From NCBI GenBank assembly GCA_016213575.1, contig JACRAB010000324.1, positions 1 through 33,123 of the forward strand: 33,123 bases of DNA, in the 5' to 3' direction. The translations under genes were made by a program, and so were the position numbers. Positions 7,892 to 14,822 of this stretch are shown in pieces (position 1 is the first letter of the stretch; each line of letters opens with the position of its first letter). The DNA is from Actinomycetota bacterium (lineage in GTDB: Bacteria; Actinomycetota; Actinomycetes; Actinomycetales; Kineosporiaceae). The notes under the pieces were generated by a model. The model was not told where the DNA came from. It was given only the letters and a program-made list of their open reading frames with translations, and did not search any database.

Positions 7892-8998
7892 GTGCGCCTG
7901 GTCGTCCACGAGATCGTCGAGTCCCTTTCCCGCCCGTGGCGGGTCGCCTGCATCTGCGACGCGGACGGCGACCCCGCCGAGGCCTGCGCCGTCACCGTCG
8001 GCCTGCACGACCTCGGGCTGCCCGAGCTCGTCCTGCCCGCACGACCCGACAACCTCGACCCGGGGGTCGGGTGGCGGCTGTCCCACCGTGACCTCACCGG
8101 CGTCCTGGGAGGCCTCGGCGACACCCTCCTGCGGGGCGACCTCTGGCGACGGGAGCTGCGCACCGAGCTCGACACCGGCGTCACCGCGGCCCGGATGCAC
8201 GCGGGCTACCCGGTCAGCCTCGCCACTCTCGTCGAGTTCCGACCCGGATGGATCGTGTCGGACGCGCTGCTGTCCGTGCTCGGCGACCTGCTCCCCTCGC
8301 AGGGGCGCCCCGAGCTGGCGTTCGTCGGGTGGGACCTCGTCGCCGGCCCCCGCGCGGTCGACGCGTTCGCCGGGTCGGTCGCGGGGCACGACCCGCTGCC
8401 GCTGGCCGACGAGCTGGCCCGGGTCCGGGCCCGGACGGCGGCCCTGCGCGGCGAGATCCTCGAGCGCGACGGCCGCCCCGGCCGGGTCCCGGTCCGGTGG
8501 CGCCCGAACCCGCGGCGGGCGCCGCACCCGTCGGGCGAACCGCCGCGGCAGCGGTTCGCGCCGCGCCACGGCCTCGTCGTCGCCCGCGCGGAGCAGGTGC
8601 TGCTCTCCGACGTCCGCCTCCTCACGGCGTTCCTCACCCTCGCCTGGGACCTCGCGGACGACACCGCGGGCGAGGTCATCGGCGCGGTCGGGGCGCTCGC
8701 CGGCACCACCGGGCGCGAGCACGTGCCCGCCGAGCTCGAGCTCGCCGCCGAGGACGTGACGACGCTGCTCACCGGCCGGCACGGGGACGCGATGCGCTGG
8801 CAGCGGGCCTACCTCGCGCAGCAGCACCGGGTCTGCGGGGAGCACCGGGCCGCCCTGGAGCGGATCTGCCGCGAGCGCCTGCTCCGCCACGTCCTCGCAC
8901 TGCTCGCCGCGGAGGCGTTCGCCGACAGCCTCCCGCCGGCGACCACGGCCCGTGGCCGGGCCTCGTGGTCCGGGGCGCTCGAGGCCCGGCCGTGGTGA
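7892..8998 (+). CDS. DUF4262-like N-terminus, unknown function
   Basis: A 368-residue soluble protein. Residues 1-50 contain WRVACICDADGDPAEACAVTVGL followed by GLPELVLPARP. This matches the pattern of DUF4262-type proteins (a Cys-x-Cys near the start, then T-V-G-L and a G-x-P-E-L), although the usual His residues are not obvious. The middle has a basic, Pro/Arg-rich linker (about 190-220). The C-terminus is helical with two further Cys (in HRVCGEHR and LERICRERLL). The GTG at 7892 is favoured because GAGGAGG lies 4 nt upstream, while longer in-frame starts give an atypical N-terminus. It precedes the MarR-regulated operon but is separated from it by that operon's own promoter. Confidence 0.75.
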   Translation: MRLVVHEIVESLSRPWRVACICDADGDPAEACAVTVGLHDLGLPELVLPARPDNLDPGVGWRLSHRDLTGVLGGLGDTLLRGDLWRRELRTELDTGVTAARMHAGYPVSLATLVEFRPGWIVSDALLSVLGDLLPSQGRPELAFVGWDLVAGPRAVDAFAGSVAGHDPLPLADELARVRARTAALRGEILERDGRPGRVPVRWRPNPRRAPHPSGEPPRQRFAPRHGLVVARAEQVLLSDVRLLTAFLTLAWDLADDTAGEVIGAVGALAGTTGREHVPAELELAAEDVTTLLTGRHGDAMRWQRAYLAQQHRVCGEHRAALERICRERLLRHVLALLAAEAFADSLPPATTARGRASWSGALEARPW

Positions 8999-9048
8999 CC
9001 CGCCGGTCGGCGGTTCCCGCGGGTCACCGCGGCAGCGCCGGGACGAAA

Positions 9049-9066
9049 AACTTGAACACTCAAGTT
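9049..9066. promoter_or_regulatory. MarR-type operator O1
   Basis: AACTTGA-ACAC-TCAAGTT is a perfect inverted repeat with 7-bp arms and a 4-nt centre. It overlaps the -35 box (TTGAAC, 9053-9058) of the operon promoter. It shares the core TTGA-N4-TCAA with O2, whose centre is 39 bp away. The third gene of the operon is a MarR repressor, its likely ligand. Confidence 0.75.
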
Positions 9067-9080
9067 ATGGTCGGTACAGT
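9053..9080 (+). promoter_or_regulatory. Promoter of the ribA-like/dioxygenase/marR operon
   Basis: TTGAAC (9053-9058), a 16-bp spacer and TACAGT (9075-9080) give a good sigma-A-like promoter. The predicted transcript start is near 9087, between operators O1 and O2. Confidence 0.6.
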
Positions 9081-9090
9081 CGTGCAGAAG

Positions 9091-9102
9091 TTGAGCGCTC
9101 AA
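9091..9102. promoter_or_regulatory. MarR-type operator O2, overlapping the Shine-Dalgarno
   Basis: TTGAGCGCTCAA is a perfect 12-bp palindrome with the same TTGA-N4-TCAA core as O1. It lies just after the predicted transcript start, and its last two bases are the first two of the AAGGAG ribosome-binding site (9101-9106) for the ATG at 9113. Confidence 0.7.
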
Positions 9103-9112
9103 GGAGTCCATC

Positions 9113-9817
9113 ATGCGACCGATCCGCCCCGACGCACCCGCCCCGGCCGTGACCCCGGCGCCTTCGACGACCGCCCCTGTGACCGCGGCGACCGTCCGCA
9201 CCACCGTGACGGTGCCGTTGCGGTTCGCCGACGGCTGGACGACGACCTCGGACGTGTTCACGTTCGACGGGCTCGCGGACGGCAAGGAGCACCTCGCGAT
9301 CGGCCTCGGGGACTGGCGCGCGGCCCTCGCGGGCCGGACGCCGGCCGGCCGGGCGCTCGTGCGGCCGCACTCGGAGTGCCTCACCGGTGACGTCCTCGGC
9401 TCGCTGCGCTGCGACTGCGGCCCGCAGCTGCGCGAGGCGGCCGAGCGGATCACCGGGGCCGGCGGGTTCCTGCTGTACCTGCGCCAGGAGGGCCGCGGCA
9501 TCGGCCTCTACGCCAAGCTCGACGCCTACGCGCTCCAGGACGACGGCCTCGACACCTACGCCGCCAACCGGGCGCTCGGGCGCGCGGACGACGAGCGCGA
9601 CTACACGGCCGCCGCGCAGATGCTGCAGGCGCTGGGTGCCGGTGAGATCGACCTGCTGAGCAACAACCCGGACAAGGCGGTCCAGCTCGAGGGCCTCGGC
9701 GTCCGGGTCGCGCACCGGGTCCCGACGGCGGTGCACCTGTCGACGGCGAACGCCCGGTACCTGCAGGCGAAGGTCACCCACACGGCGCACACCATCGCGC
9801 TGCCCCTGGCGGTCTGA
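9113..9817 (+). CDS. ribA: GTP cyclohydrolase II (RibA-type, stand-alone)
   Basis: A 234-residue GTP cyclohydrolase II, which opens GTP to 2,5-diamino-6-ribosylamino-pyrimidinone phosphate, the first committed riboflavin intermediate. Zinc ligands are Cys89, Cys100 and Cys102 in SECLTGDVLGSLRCDCG. The substrate/catalytic block is LRQEGRGIGLYAKLDAY (about 123-139), and LLSNNPDK replaces the usual LLTNNP. There is no fused DHBP synthase (RibB) domain. The C-terminus departs from housekeeping RibA: the usual ERVPL appears as HRVPT and the GH(L/M) after the final Lys is absent. This suggests a paralogue with a special role. The AAGGAG site is 6 nt before the ATG. It is first in an operon with a dioxygenase and a MarR regulator, under operators O1 and O2. 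Confidence 0.9.
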   Translation: MRPIRPDAPAPAVTPAPSTTAPVTAATVRTTVTVPLRFADGWTTTSDVFTFDGLADGKEHLAIGLGDWRAALAGRTPAGRALVRPHSECLTGDVLGSLRCDCGPQLREAAERITGAGGFLLYLRQEGRGIGLYAKLDAYALQDDGLDTYAANRALGRADDERDYTAAAQMLQALGAGEIDLLSNNPDKAVQLEGLGVRVAHRVPTAVHLSTANARYLQAKVTHTAHTIALPLAV

Positions 9818-9894
9818 CCGCCCGCGGCCCTGCGGACCTTGACGGACCCGCGCCGCCCACCCACCCTGACGACACCAGAACGAGCGAGGACGAC

Positions 9895-10785
9895 ATGAGC
9901 AGCAGCTTCACCTCCCGACCGGCCGCACCGGCCGAGTACGAGGAGTTCCTCCGGACGGCGCTGCCGGCGACCCGCGCGCAGCGCGCGTGGACGGCTGCCG
10001 ACGGCCCGCTGCCGGCCATGTACTACGGCCACGGCGCGCCGCCGCTGCTCGAGGACGCGCGGTGGATGAGCCAGCTCTTCGCGTGGACGCAGTCGATGCC
10101 CAAGCCCAAGGACGTCCTCGTCATCAGCGCGCACTGGGAGTCGGCCCCGCTCAGCCTGTCCGGCACGGCGCAGGGCACCCCGCTCGTCTACGACTTCGGC
10201 GGCTTCCCGCAGATGTACTACGAGATGACGTACGCCAGCCCCGACTCGAGCGCGCTCGCGAAGCGGGTCGCGGCCGCGATGCCCGACACCGAGCCGGTCT
10301 ACGAGCACACCCGGCGCGGCCTCGACCACGGCGCCTGGGTTCCGCTCAAGGTGATGTACCCGGACGCCGACGTGCCCGTCGTCCAGATGAGCCTGCCGAC
10401 GCACGACCCGGCCCGGCTCCTCGAGATCGGCCGCCGGGTCCACGACCTGCGCGCCGAGGGCACCCTCGTCATCGGCTCCGGCTTCCTCACCCACGGCCTG
10501 CCGTTCCTCACACGCGAGCACTGGACCGACCGCGACGCGGCCCCGCCGGCGTGGTCGTCGGAGTTCGACGCGTGGGCCGGTGAGGCGCTGTCGAAGGGCG
10601 ACGTCGACACGCTCGCCTCGTTCGCGAGCGCGGCCCCCGGCATGCCCTACGCGCACCCCACCGTCGAGCACTTCACGCCGCTGTTCGTGACGCTCGGCGC
10701 CGCGCAGACCCCGGACGCCCCGGTCGAGCCGACCGTCGACGGCTTCTGGATGGGGCTGTCGAAGCGGTCCTTCCAGGTCGCGTGA
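9895..10785 (+). CDS. DODA/LigB-type extradiol ring-cleaving dioxygenase
   Basis: A 296-residue class III extradiol dioxygenase of the DODA/YgiD family. These are metal enzymes that open catechol-type rings between or beside the hydroxyls. Visible family motifs are AMYYGHGAPP (His46), VISAHWES (His80), LDHGAWVPL (His145), SLPTHDP (His170), GSGFLTHGLP (His200) and AHPTVEHFTPL near residue 245. Together these supply the metal and acid/base histidines. Length is slightly above the usual 260-270 because of an N-terminal extension of about 38 residues. GAGGA lies about 5 nt before the ATG. The stop TGA overlaps the ATG of the MarR gene by one base, so the two are coupled. The natural substrate (catechol, quinol or a flavonoid-like compound) is not determinable here. 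Confidence 0.9.
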   Translation: MSSSFTSRPAAPAEYEEFLRTALPATRAQRAWTAADGPLPAMYYGHGAPPLLEDARWMSQLFAWTQSMPKPKDVLVISAHWESAPLSLSGTAQGTPLVYDFGGFPQMYYEMTYASPDSSALAKRVAAAMPDTEPVYEHTRRGLDHGAWVPLKVMYPDADVPVVQMSLPTHDPARLLEIGRRVHDLRAEGTLVIGSGFLTHGLPFLTREHWTDRDAAPPAWSSEFDAWAGEALSKGDVDTLASFASAAPGMPYAHPTVEHFTPLFVTLGAAQTPDAPVEPTVDGFWMGLSKRSFQVA

Positions 10786-11351
10786 TGGCGGACCCGACGT
10801 CGGCGACCCTGGCGGCCGCATCGCCCGGGCAGCCCTCCGGCGCGGCCGCCGGGCGGTCCGGGCCGCGGTGGCTCACGGACGCCGAGCAGCAGGTCTGGCG
10901 CGGTCTCATGCCGGTGCTCCACGAGCTGCCCGCCGCCCTGGACCGCCAGCTCCAGTCCGACGCCGGGATCCCGCACACCTACTACGTGATCATGGCGATG
11001 CTCTCCGAGGCACCCGGCCACGAGCTGCGGATGAGCGAGCTGTCCGAGGTCACCGCCAACTCGCTGAGCCGGCTGTCCCACGCGGTCGCCCGGCTCGAGG
11101 GGTACGGCTGGGTCCGGCGCCGCAAGTGCCCGACCGACCGGCGCGGCCAGATCGCCATGCTCACCGACGCCGGCCTGGCGAAGGTCGTCGAGCTCGCGCC
11201 CGGCCACGTCGCCGCCGTGCGGCGGTTCGTCTTCGACGCGCTCTCCCCCGAGCAGGTCGAGACGCTCGGCCGGATCTCGGAGGCGATCGCCGCGGCGATC
11301 GCCTCCGCGGGGCCCGGCGCACCGGGCGGCGGCCCGGTCGACGACGCCTGA
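10785..11351 (+). CDS. MarR-family transcriptional regulator of the ribA/dioxygenase operon
   Basis: A 188-residue winged-helix regulator. After a Pro/Ala-rich N-terminus comes the MarR core: YYVIMAMLSEAPGHELRMSELSEVTANSLSRLSHAVARLEGYGWVRR is the helix-turn-helix, and RKCPTDRRGQIAMLTDAG is the wing with its conserved D-R. The C-terminal helices form the dimer interface. The ATG at 10785 overlaps the dioxygenase stop. A GTG directly in front (10782) would add one residue. As the last gene of the operon it most likely represses the O1/O2-controlled promoter, and so its own expression, until an aromatic or quinone ligand binds. The Cys in RKCPTD sits in the wing and could be redox-sensitive. That is inference. 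Confidence 0.92.
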   Translation: MADPTSATLAAASPGQPSGAAAGRSGPRWLTDAEQQVWRGLMPVLHELPAALDRQLQSDAGIPHTYYVIMAMLSEAPGHELRMSELSEVTANSLSRLSHAVARLEGYGWVRRRKCPTDRRGQIAMLTDAGLAKVVELAPGHVAAVRRFVFDALSPEQVETLGRISEAIAAAIASAGPGAPGGGPVDDA

Positions 11352-11369
11352 GCCCGTGGCACGGACCGC

Positions 11370-12272
11370 TCAGCGCACGAGGTTCACCGCGGAGAGCACC
11401 GTGACGACAAGGACGATCCGCTCGAAGAGCACCTGGTCGATCCGGCGGATCGCCCAGCGGCCCACGACGGCGCCGGCGACGACGCCCGGCGCGAGCACCA
11501 GGTCCATCCCGAGCGCCTGCCGGTCGAGCAATCCGAGGCCGATGCTGAACGGGACCTTGACGAGGTTGAACAGGGCGAAGAGCCACGCGCCCGTGCCGAG
11601 GAACGCGAGCATCGGCATCCGCATCGAGAGCATGTAGAGCGACATCACCGGGCCGCCCGCGTTGGCGACCATCGTCGTGAAGCCGGTCAGCGAGCCGTAG
11701 AACGCGGCGGCCGCGTGCCGGGCCCTGCGCGTCCCGGCGGCCGACGCCGCGTCTGCCGCCTCCGCCGTGGTCGTCGCGGGGGTCGTGGCCGGGGCCGTCG
11801 CCGTGGCTGTGGTCGTCGCGGCGGCCGGGACCGGGGCCGCCGCCGGCTCCTGGGCCTGCCGGGAACGGGTCCACAGGTTCACGCTGACGAGCAGCAGGAG
11901 CACGACGCCGATCGTTCGGCGCATCACCGTGTCGTCGACCGTCGCGACGAACAGCGCGCCGAGGAGGATCCCGACGAGGACCGTCGGCATGAGCCTCAGC
12001 AGGGTGCGCCAGTGCGCGTGCGACCGGTACGACCACACCGCGAAGACGTCACCGAGGATGAGCAGCGGCAGGAGCACCCCGGTCGACTCCCGGGCCGGCA
12101 TCGTCGCGGCGAAGATCGCCACGCTGATCGAGGCGACCCCGCCGATCGCGGTCTTCGCGAAGCCGACGAGGACCGCCGCCAGGACGAGCAGGACGATCTC
12201 GCCCGGCGACCAGCCGGCGAACCACGCCGCGACGTGGTCGCCCAGGGAGGTCACAGGGCCAGCGTTCGCCAT
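11370..12272 (-). CDS. TauE/SafE-family membrane transporter
   Basis: A 300-residue polytopic protein with two halves of about four spans each. The first half contains VLVGFAKTAIGGVASISVAIFAATMPARESTGVLLPLLILGD, and the second has FYGSLTGFTTMVANAGGPVMSLYML. Both are TauE/SafE repeat signatures. The family exports or imports sulfite, sulfoacetate or other organic anions, and the substrate is unknown here. Between the halves lies an Ala/Thr/Pro-rich insertion (about residues 138-181) that is longer than usual. ATG 12272 is chosen; an in-frame GTG at 12323 is possible, and neither has a strong Shine-Dalgarno. It converges on the MarR gene with an 18-nt gap. Confidence 0.88.
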   Translation of the reverse strand: MANAGPVTSLGDHVAAWFAGWSPGEIVLLVLAAVLVGFAKTAIGGVASISVAIFAATMPARESTGVLLPLLILGDVFAVWSYRSHAHWRTLLRLMPTVLVGILLGALFVATVDDTVMRRTIGVVLLLLVSVNLWTRSRQAQEPAAAPVPAAATTTATATAPATTPATTTAEAADAASAAGTRRARHAAAAFYGSLTGFTTMVANAGGPVMSLYMLSMRMPMLAFLGTGAWLFALFNLVKVPFSIGLGLLDRQALGMDLVLAPGVVAGAVVGRWAIRRIDQVLFERIVLVVTVLSAVNLVR

Positions 12273-12373
12273 GCCGCCCGCAGCGTCCAGTCGGCGGACG
12301 GCCGTCTCGGCATCCGGTCGCACCGTAGGCTGCGGGGAGCCCGAGGCGAACCCTGACCCAGGAGGAGGACACC

Positions 12374-12688
12374 GTGGTCGTCGAGCACGTGCTCATCACC
12401 GTGACACCCGGCCGCGAGGCCGAGTTCGAGGCCGAGTTCCCCAAGGCCCGGGCGGTCCTCGACGAGGCCGAGGGCTTCCTCTGGGGCGAGCTGCACCGCT
12501 TCGTCGAGCGCCCGTCGACGTTCCTCGTGCTCCTCGGCTGGGAGACGCTCGAGGCGCACACCGTGACCTTCCGGAACAGCGACCTCTTCCCGCGGTGGCG
12601 CGCCGTCGTCGGCCCGTTCTTCGCCGAGCCGCCCGTCGTCGAGCACCTGCGCCCCGTCACCGCGGGGATCACCGCCGTCAGCTCGTGA
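12374..12688 (+). CDS. ABM-domain (antibiotic biosynthesis monooxygenase-like) protein
   Basis: A 104-residue single-domain protein of the dimeric alpha/beta-barrel ABM fold. It begins with VVEHVLITVTPGREAEFEAEFPKARAVL and has FLWGELHRFVERPSTFLVLLGWETLEAH and FRNSDLFPRWRAVVGPFF, the typical ABM strand-helix order. Members include cofactor-free quinone-forming monooxygenases and haem-degrading enzymes, and many have no known role. GTG start with AGGAGGAGG (12360-12368) 5 nt upstream. It is divergent from the TauE gene. Its last 11 nt overlap the end of the convergent gene at 12678. Confidence 0.88.
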   Translation: MVVEHVLITVTPGREAEFEAEFPKARAVLDEAEGFLWGELHRFVERPSTFLVLLGWETLEAHTVTFRNSDLFPRWRAVVGPFFAEPPVVEHLRPVTAGITAVSS

Positions 12689-13337
12689 GCTTCCCGAGGG
12701 CCTGCCCGCCGTGCTCGAGCTTGGTCGCGGTGTCCGCGAGGCCCTGACCGGCGTGGTCGACGAGCCCACCGATCTTGCGCAGCACGTCGGCGACCTTCGC
12801 GAGCTCCGTGCCGACCCCGTCGAACCGTTCGGCGCCCTCCCGGACGCGCGCGCTGGCGGCCGCGAGGAGCTTGCCCTCGCCGAGGTCGAGCCCGGTGACG
12901 AGCTTGTGGCCGAGCACCTCGGAGTAGGTCGGCCGCACGCTCGGGATCGGGACGTCGCCGAGCTCGTCACCGAGCTTGTCGAGCAGGTCCCGGGCCGAGG
13001 CCAGCTCGCGCCGGCACGTGTCGAGCGCCTCCCCGGCGAGCGCGGCGAGCGCCTTGACGCCGCTGCCCTCGGCACCGCCGTCCCCGGTGAGGAAGGCCGC
13101 AGCGCCGCGGGCGTCGTCCGCCGCCCCGGTGAGGAACTCCGACACCGAGCCCAGCAGCTCCGGCAGCCGGGCCGCGAGCCGCACGAGGTCGTCGCCGTGG
13201 TCCCGGACGAACTCGACCGCCGACGCGACCTCGTCCTTGTGGTCCCAGACGGCCGAGACGACGTCCTTGACCCGGTCCGGGTCGACCCCGGCGAACCCCT
13301 GCGGGGCCGTGGCGTCCCCGTTGCCCGCTGCGCTCAT
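12678..13337 (-). CDS. Helical protein of unknown function
   Basis: A 219-residue acidic, predicted mostly alpha-helical protein with no signal peptide or membrane span. Amphipathic stretches (DRVKDVVSAVWDHKDEVASAV and, near the C-terminus, AKVADVLRKIGGLVDHAGQGL) suggest bundles or coiled coils. I recognise no family. It lies 64 nt downstream of the sigma/membrane-protein pair in the same direction, but TACAGT 8 nt before its ATG indicates its own leaderless promoter. Confidence 0.7.
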   Translation of the reverse strand: MSAAGNGDATAPQGFAGVDPDRVKDVVSAVWDHKDEVASAVEFVRDHGDDLVRLAARLPELLGSVSEFLTGAADDARGAAAFLTGDGGAEGSGVKALAALAGEALDTCRRELASARDLLDKLGDELGDVPIPSVRPTYSEVLGHKLVTGLDLGEGKLLAAASARVREGAERFDGVGTELAKVADVLRKIGGLVDHAGQGLADTATKLEHGGQALGKLTS

Positions 13338-13345
13338 GAGCGGGG

Positions 13346-13351
13346 ACTGTA
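13346..13351 (-). promoter_or_regulatory. Putative -10 box of a leaderless transcript
   Basis: TACAGT on the minus strand, 8 nt before the ATG at 13337, with no Shine-Dalgarno in between. Confidence 0.45.
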
Positions 13352-13401
13352 GCGATCACCCGCCCCGGCGCGGGGGCAGAACCGGCCCCCGGGCCCTGGG
13401 A

Positions 13402-14094
13402 TCAGGCCGCCGGGTCCGGCGGGGTGCTCGGGCCCGTCGGGACGGCGAGCGGGTCGGGGCGGCCCCAGGTCGTCCAGACCGCGCAGACGGCGTCGGCGAC
13501 GGTTTGCGCCTGGGACGCGTCGAGGAAGACGCCCGCCCCCTCGAGGGTGCACCGGGGCCCGAGCAGCAGCGTCGCCGGACCAGGCTGAGGACCCACCCCC
13601 TCGCGCGCCAGCGGGACGCGCACGGCGGCCACGTACCCGGGTCCGCCGGGCTCCCACGCGACGTCCGGCGGCAGGTCCCCGAGCCGGACGCCGTCCGGCA
13701 GCGCGCCCTGGACCGCGACGAACGCCTCGTTGAGCGGGAAGCCGACCGGCAGGCTGGTGCCGTTGGGGTCGCCGGTCCCCGCGCTCTGGCTCGGAGGGGC
13801 CGTCGGCCCCAGGGCCACGCCCGGCGTCCGCTGCGGCCCCGGCCAGCCCGGTGCACCGGCCGAGAGGAACGCGGCGCCGCTCGCGGCGACGAGCATCCCG
13901 GCCCCGAGGCCGACCCGGGTGCGCCGGCGGCGGCGCTGCAGGAGGCGCCCCCGCCGCTCGACGTCCTCGACGGTGAAGCGCATCGGCGGCTCGTCGCGCA
14001 CGAGCGTCCCGAGGGCCGCGGTGAGCAGCGCCCCGGCAGCCGGCTCGCCGGCCGGGTCGCCGGCCGGATCGGTGGCGTACGGGTCCGTCGTCAT
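13402..14094 (-). CDS. One-span membrane protein coupled to the sigma factor (putative anti-sigma)
   Basis: A 230-residue protein. The N-terminal cytoplasmic part (about 1-58) contains MRFTVEDVERRGRLLQRRRRRTR. One membrane span follows (about 60-80, VGLGAGMLVAASGAAFLSAG), then a Pro/Gly-rich linker and an extracytoplasmic domain. The LLLGPRC and VADAVCAVWTTW of that domain hold two Cys that could pair. Its ATG overlaps the sigma-factor stop (ATGA), a typical arrangement for a sigma factor and its membrane regulator. There is no zinc-binding HxxxCxxC anti-sigma motif, so the anti-sigma role rests on context and topology only. Confidence 0.8.
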   Translation of the reverse strand: MTTDPYATDPAGDPAGEPAAGALLTAALGTLVRDEPPMRFTVEDVERRGRLLQRRRRRTRVGLGAGMLVAASGAAFLSAGAPGWPGPQRTPGVALGPTAPPSQSAGTGDPNGTSLPVGFPLNEAFVAVQGALPDGVRLGDLPPDVAWEPGGPGYVAAVRVPLAREGVGPQPGPATLLLGPRCTLEGAGVFLDASQAQTVADAVCAVWTTWGRPDPLAVPTGPSTPPDPAA

Positions 14095-14765
14095 GGGGTG
14101 ACCTCCTGGTCCGGGCGCGCGCCGAGGGCGTCGCGCAGGTGCGCCAGCCCGCGGGCGGCCTGGCTCTTGACGTTGCCGGTGCTGCAGCCGAGCACCCGGG
14201 CGACCTCGTCGACGGGCAGGTCGTCCCAGTAGCGCAGGACGACGACCGCGCGCTGCGAGGCGCCGAGCCCGGCGAGTGCCCGCAGCAGGACGTCACGGGT
14301 GCCGTCGTCCGCCCCGGCGGGCGCGCCGTCACCGGAGCGCGGGTCGGGGACGTCGGGCAGCGCCGGCGCCACGACCTCGCGCCGCCACGGCCGGCGGCGG
14401 TGCGCGAGCACCCCGTTGACGACGACCTTGCGGGCGTACGCCTCGACCGGCCCGCGCGCAGCGAGCCGGGGCCAGTCCGCGTAGAGCCGGGCCAAGGCGT
14501 CCTGGACGACGTCGTCCGCGAGGTGCCAGTCACCGCACATGAGGTACGCGGTGCGCCGCAGCGCCGCACGCCGGGCCGTCGCGAACTCGCGGAACGACGG
14601 CGCCGCGGACCCGGGCGCGGCCCGCCCCGACGCGTCGTCCCGTGCTGCGCCGTCCGGCGTGACATCGCCCTGCGTGACGTCGCCCGGCGGCGCGCCGTCA
14701 GCCCCGGCGATGCCCGCACCTGCGGCCGCTGCGGCCGTCACTCGTCTCGTGCCCACGCCCCTCAC
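14091..14765 (-). CDS. SigE-family (ECF) RNA polymerase sigma factor
   Basis: An ECF sigma factor of the actinobacterial SigE family. Region 2 reads FREFATARRAALRRTAYLMCGDWHLADDVVQDALARLYADW, with the DDVVQDA core-binding motif. Region 4 reads LAGLGASQRAVVVLRYWDDLPVDEVARVLGCSTGNVKSQAARGLAHLR, a clear helix-turn-helix. These two regions make up about 165 residues. The 56 or so residues in front are low-complexity Ala/Gly/Asp, so the GTG at 14765 is uncertain and translation may start at an internal GTG. It is followed by the coupled membrane protein and preceded, 57 nt away, by another leftward gene. Target promoters cannot be inferred. Confidence 0.9.
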   Translation of the reverse strand: MRGVGTRRVTAAAAAGAGIAGADGAPPGDVTQGDVTPDGAARDDASGRAAPGSAAPSFREFATARRAALRRTAYLMCGDWHLADDVVQDALARLYADWPRLAARGPVEAYARKVVVNGVLAHRRRPWRREVVAPALPDVPDPRSGDGAPAGADDGTRDVLLRALAGLGASQRAVVVLRYWDDLPVDEVARVLGCSTGNVKSQAARGLAHLRDALGARPDQEVTP

Positions 14766-14822
14766 ATGCGCGCGGGGCCCGCGGAGGTTGCACGCCGGTC
14801 GCGCCCGGGCCGCCGGGCCTCG

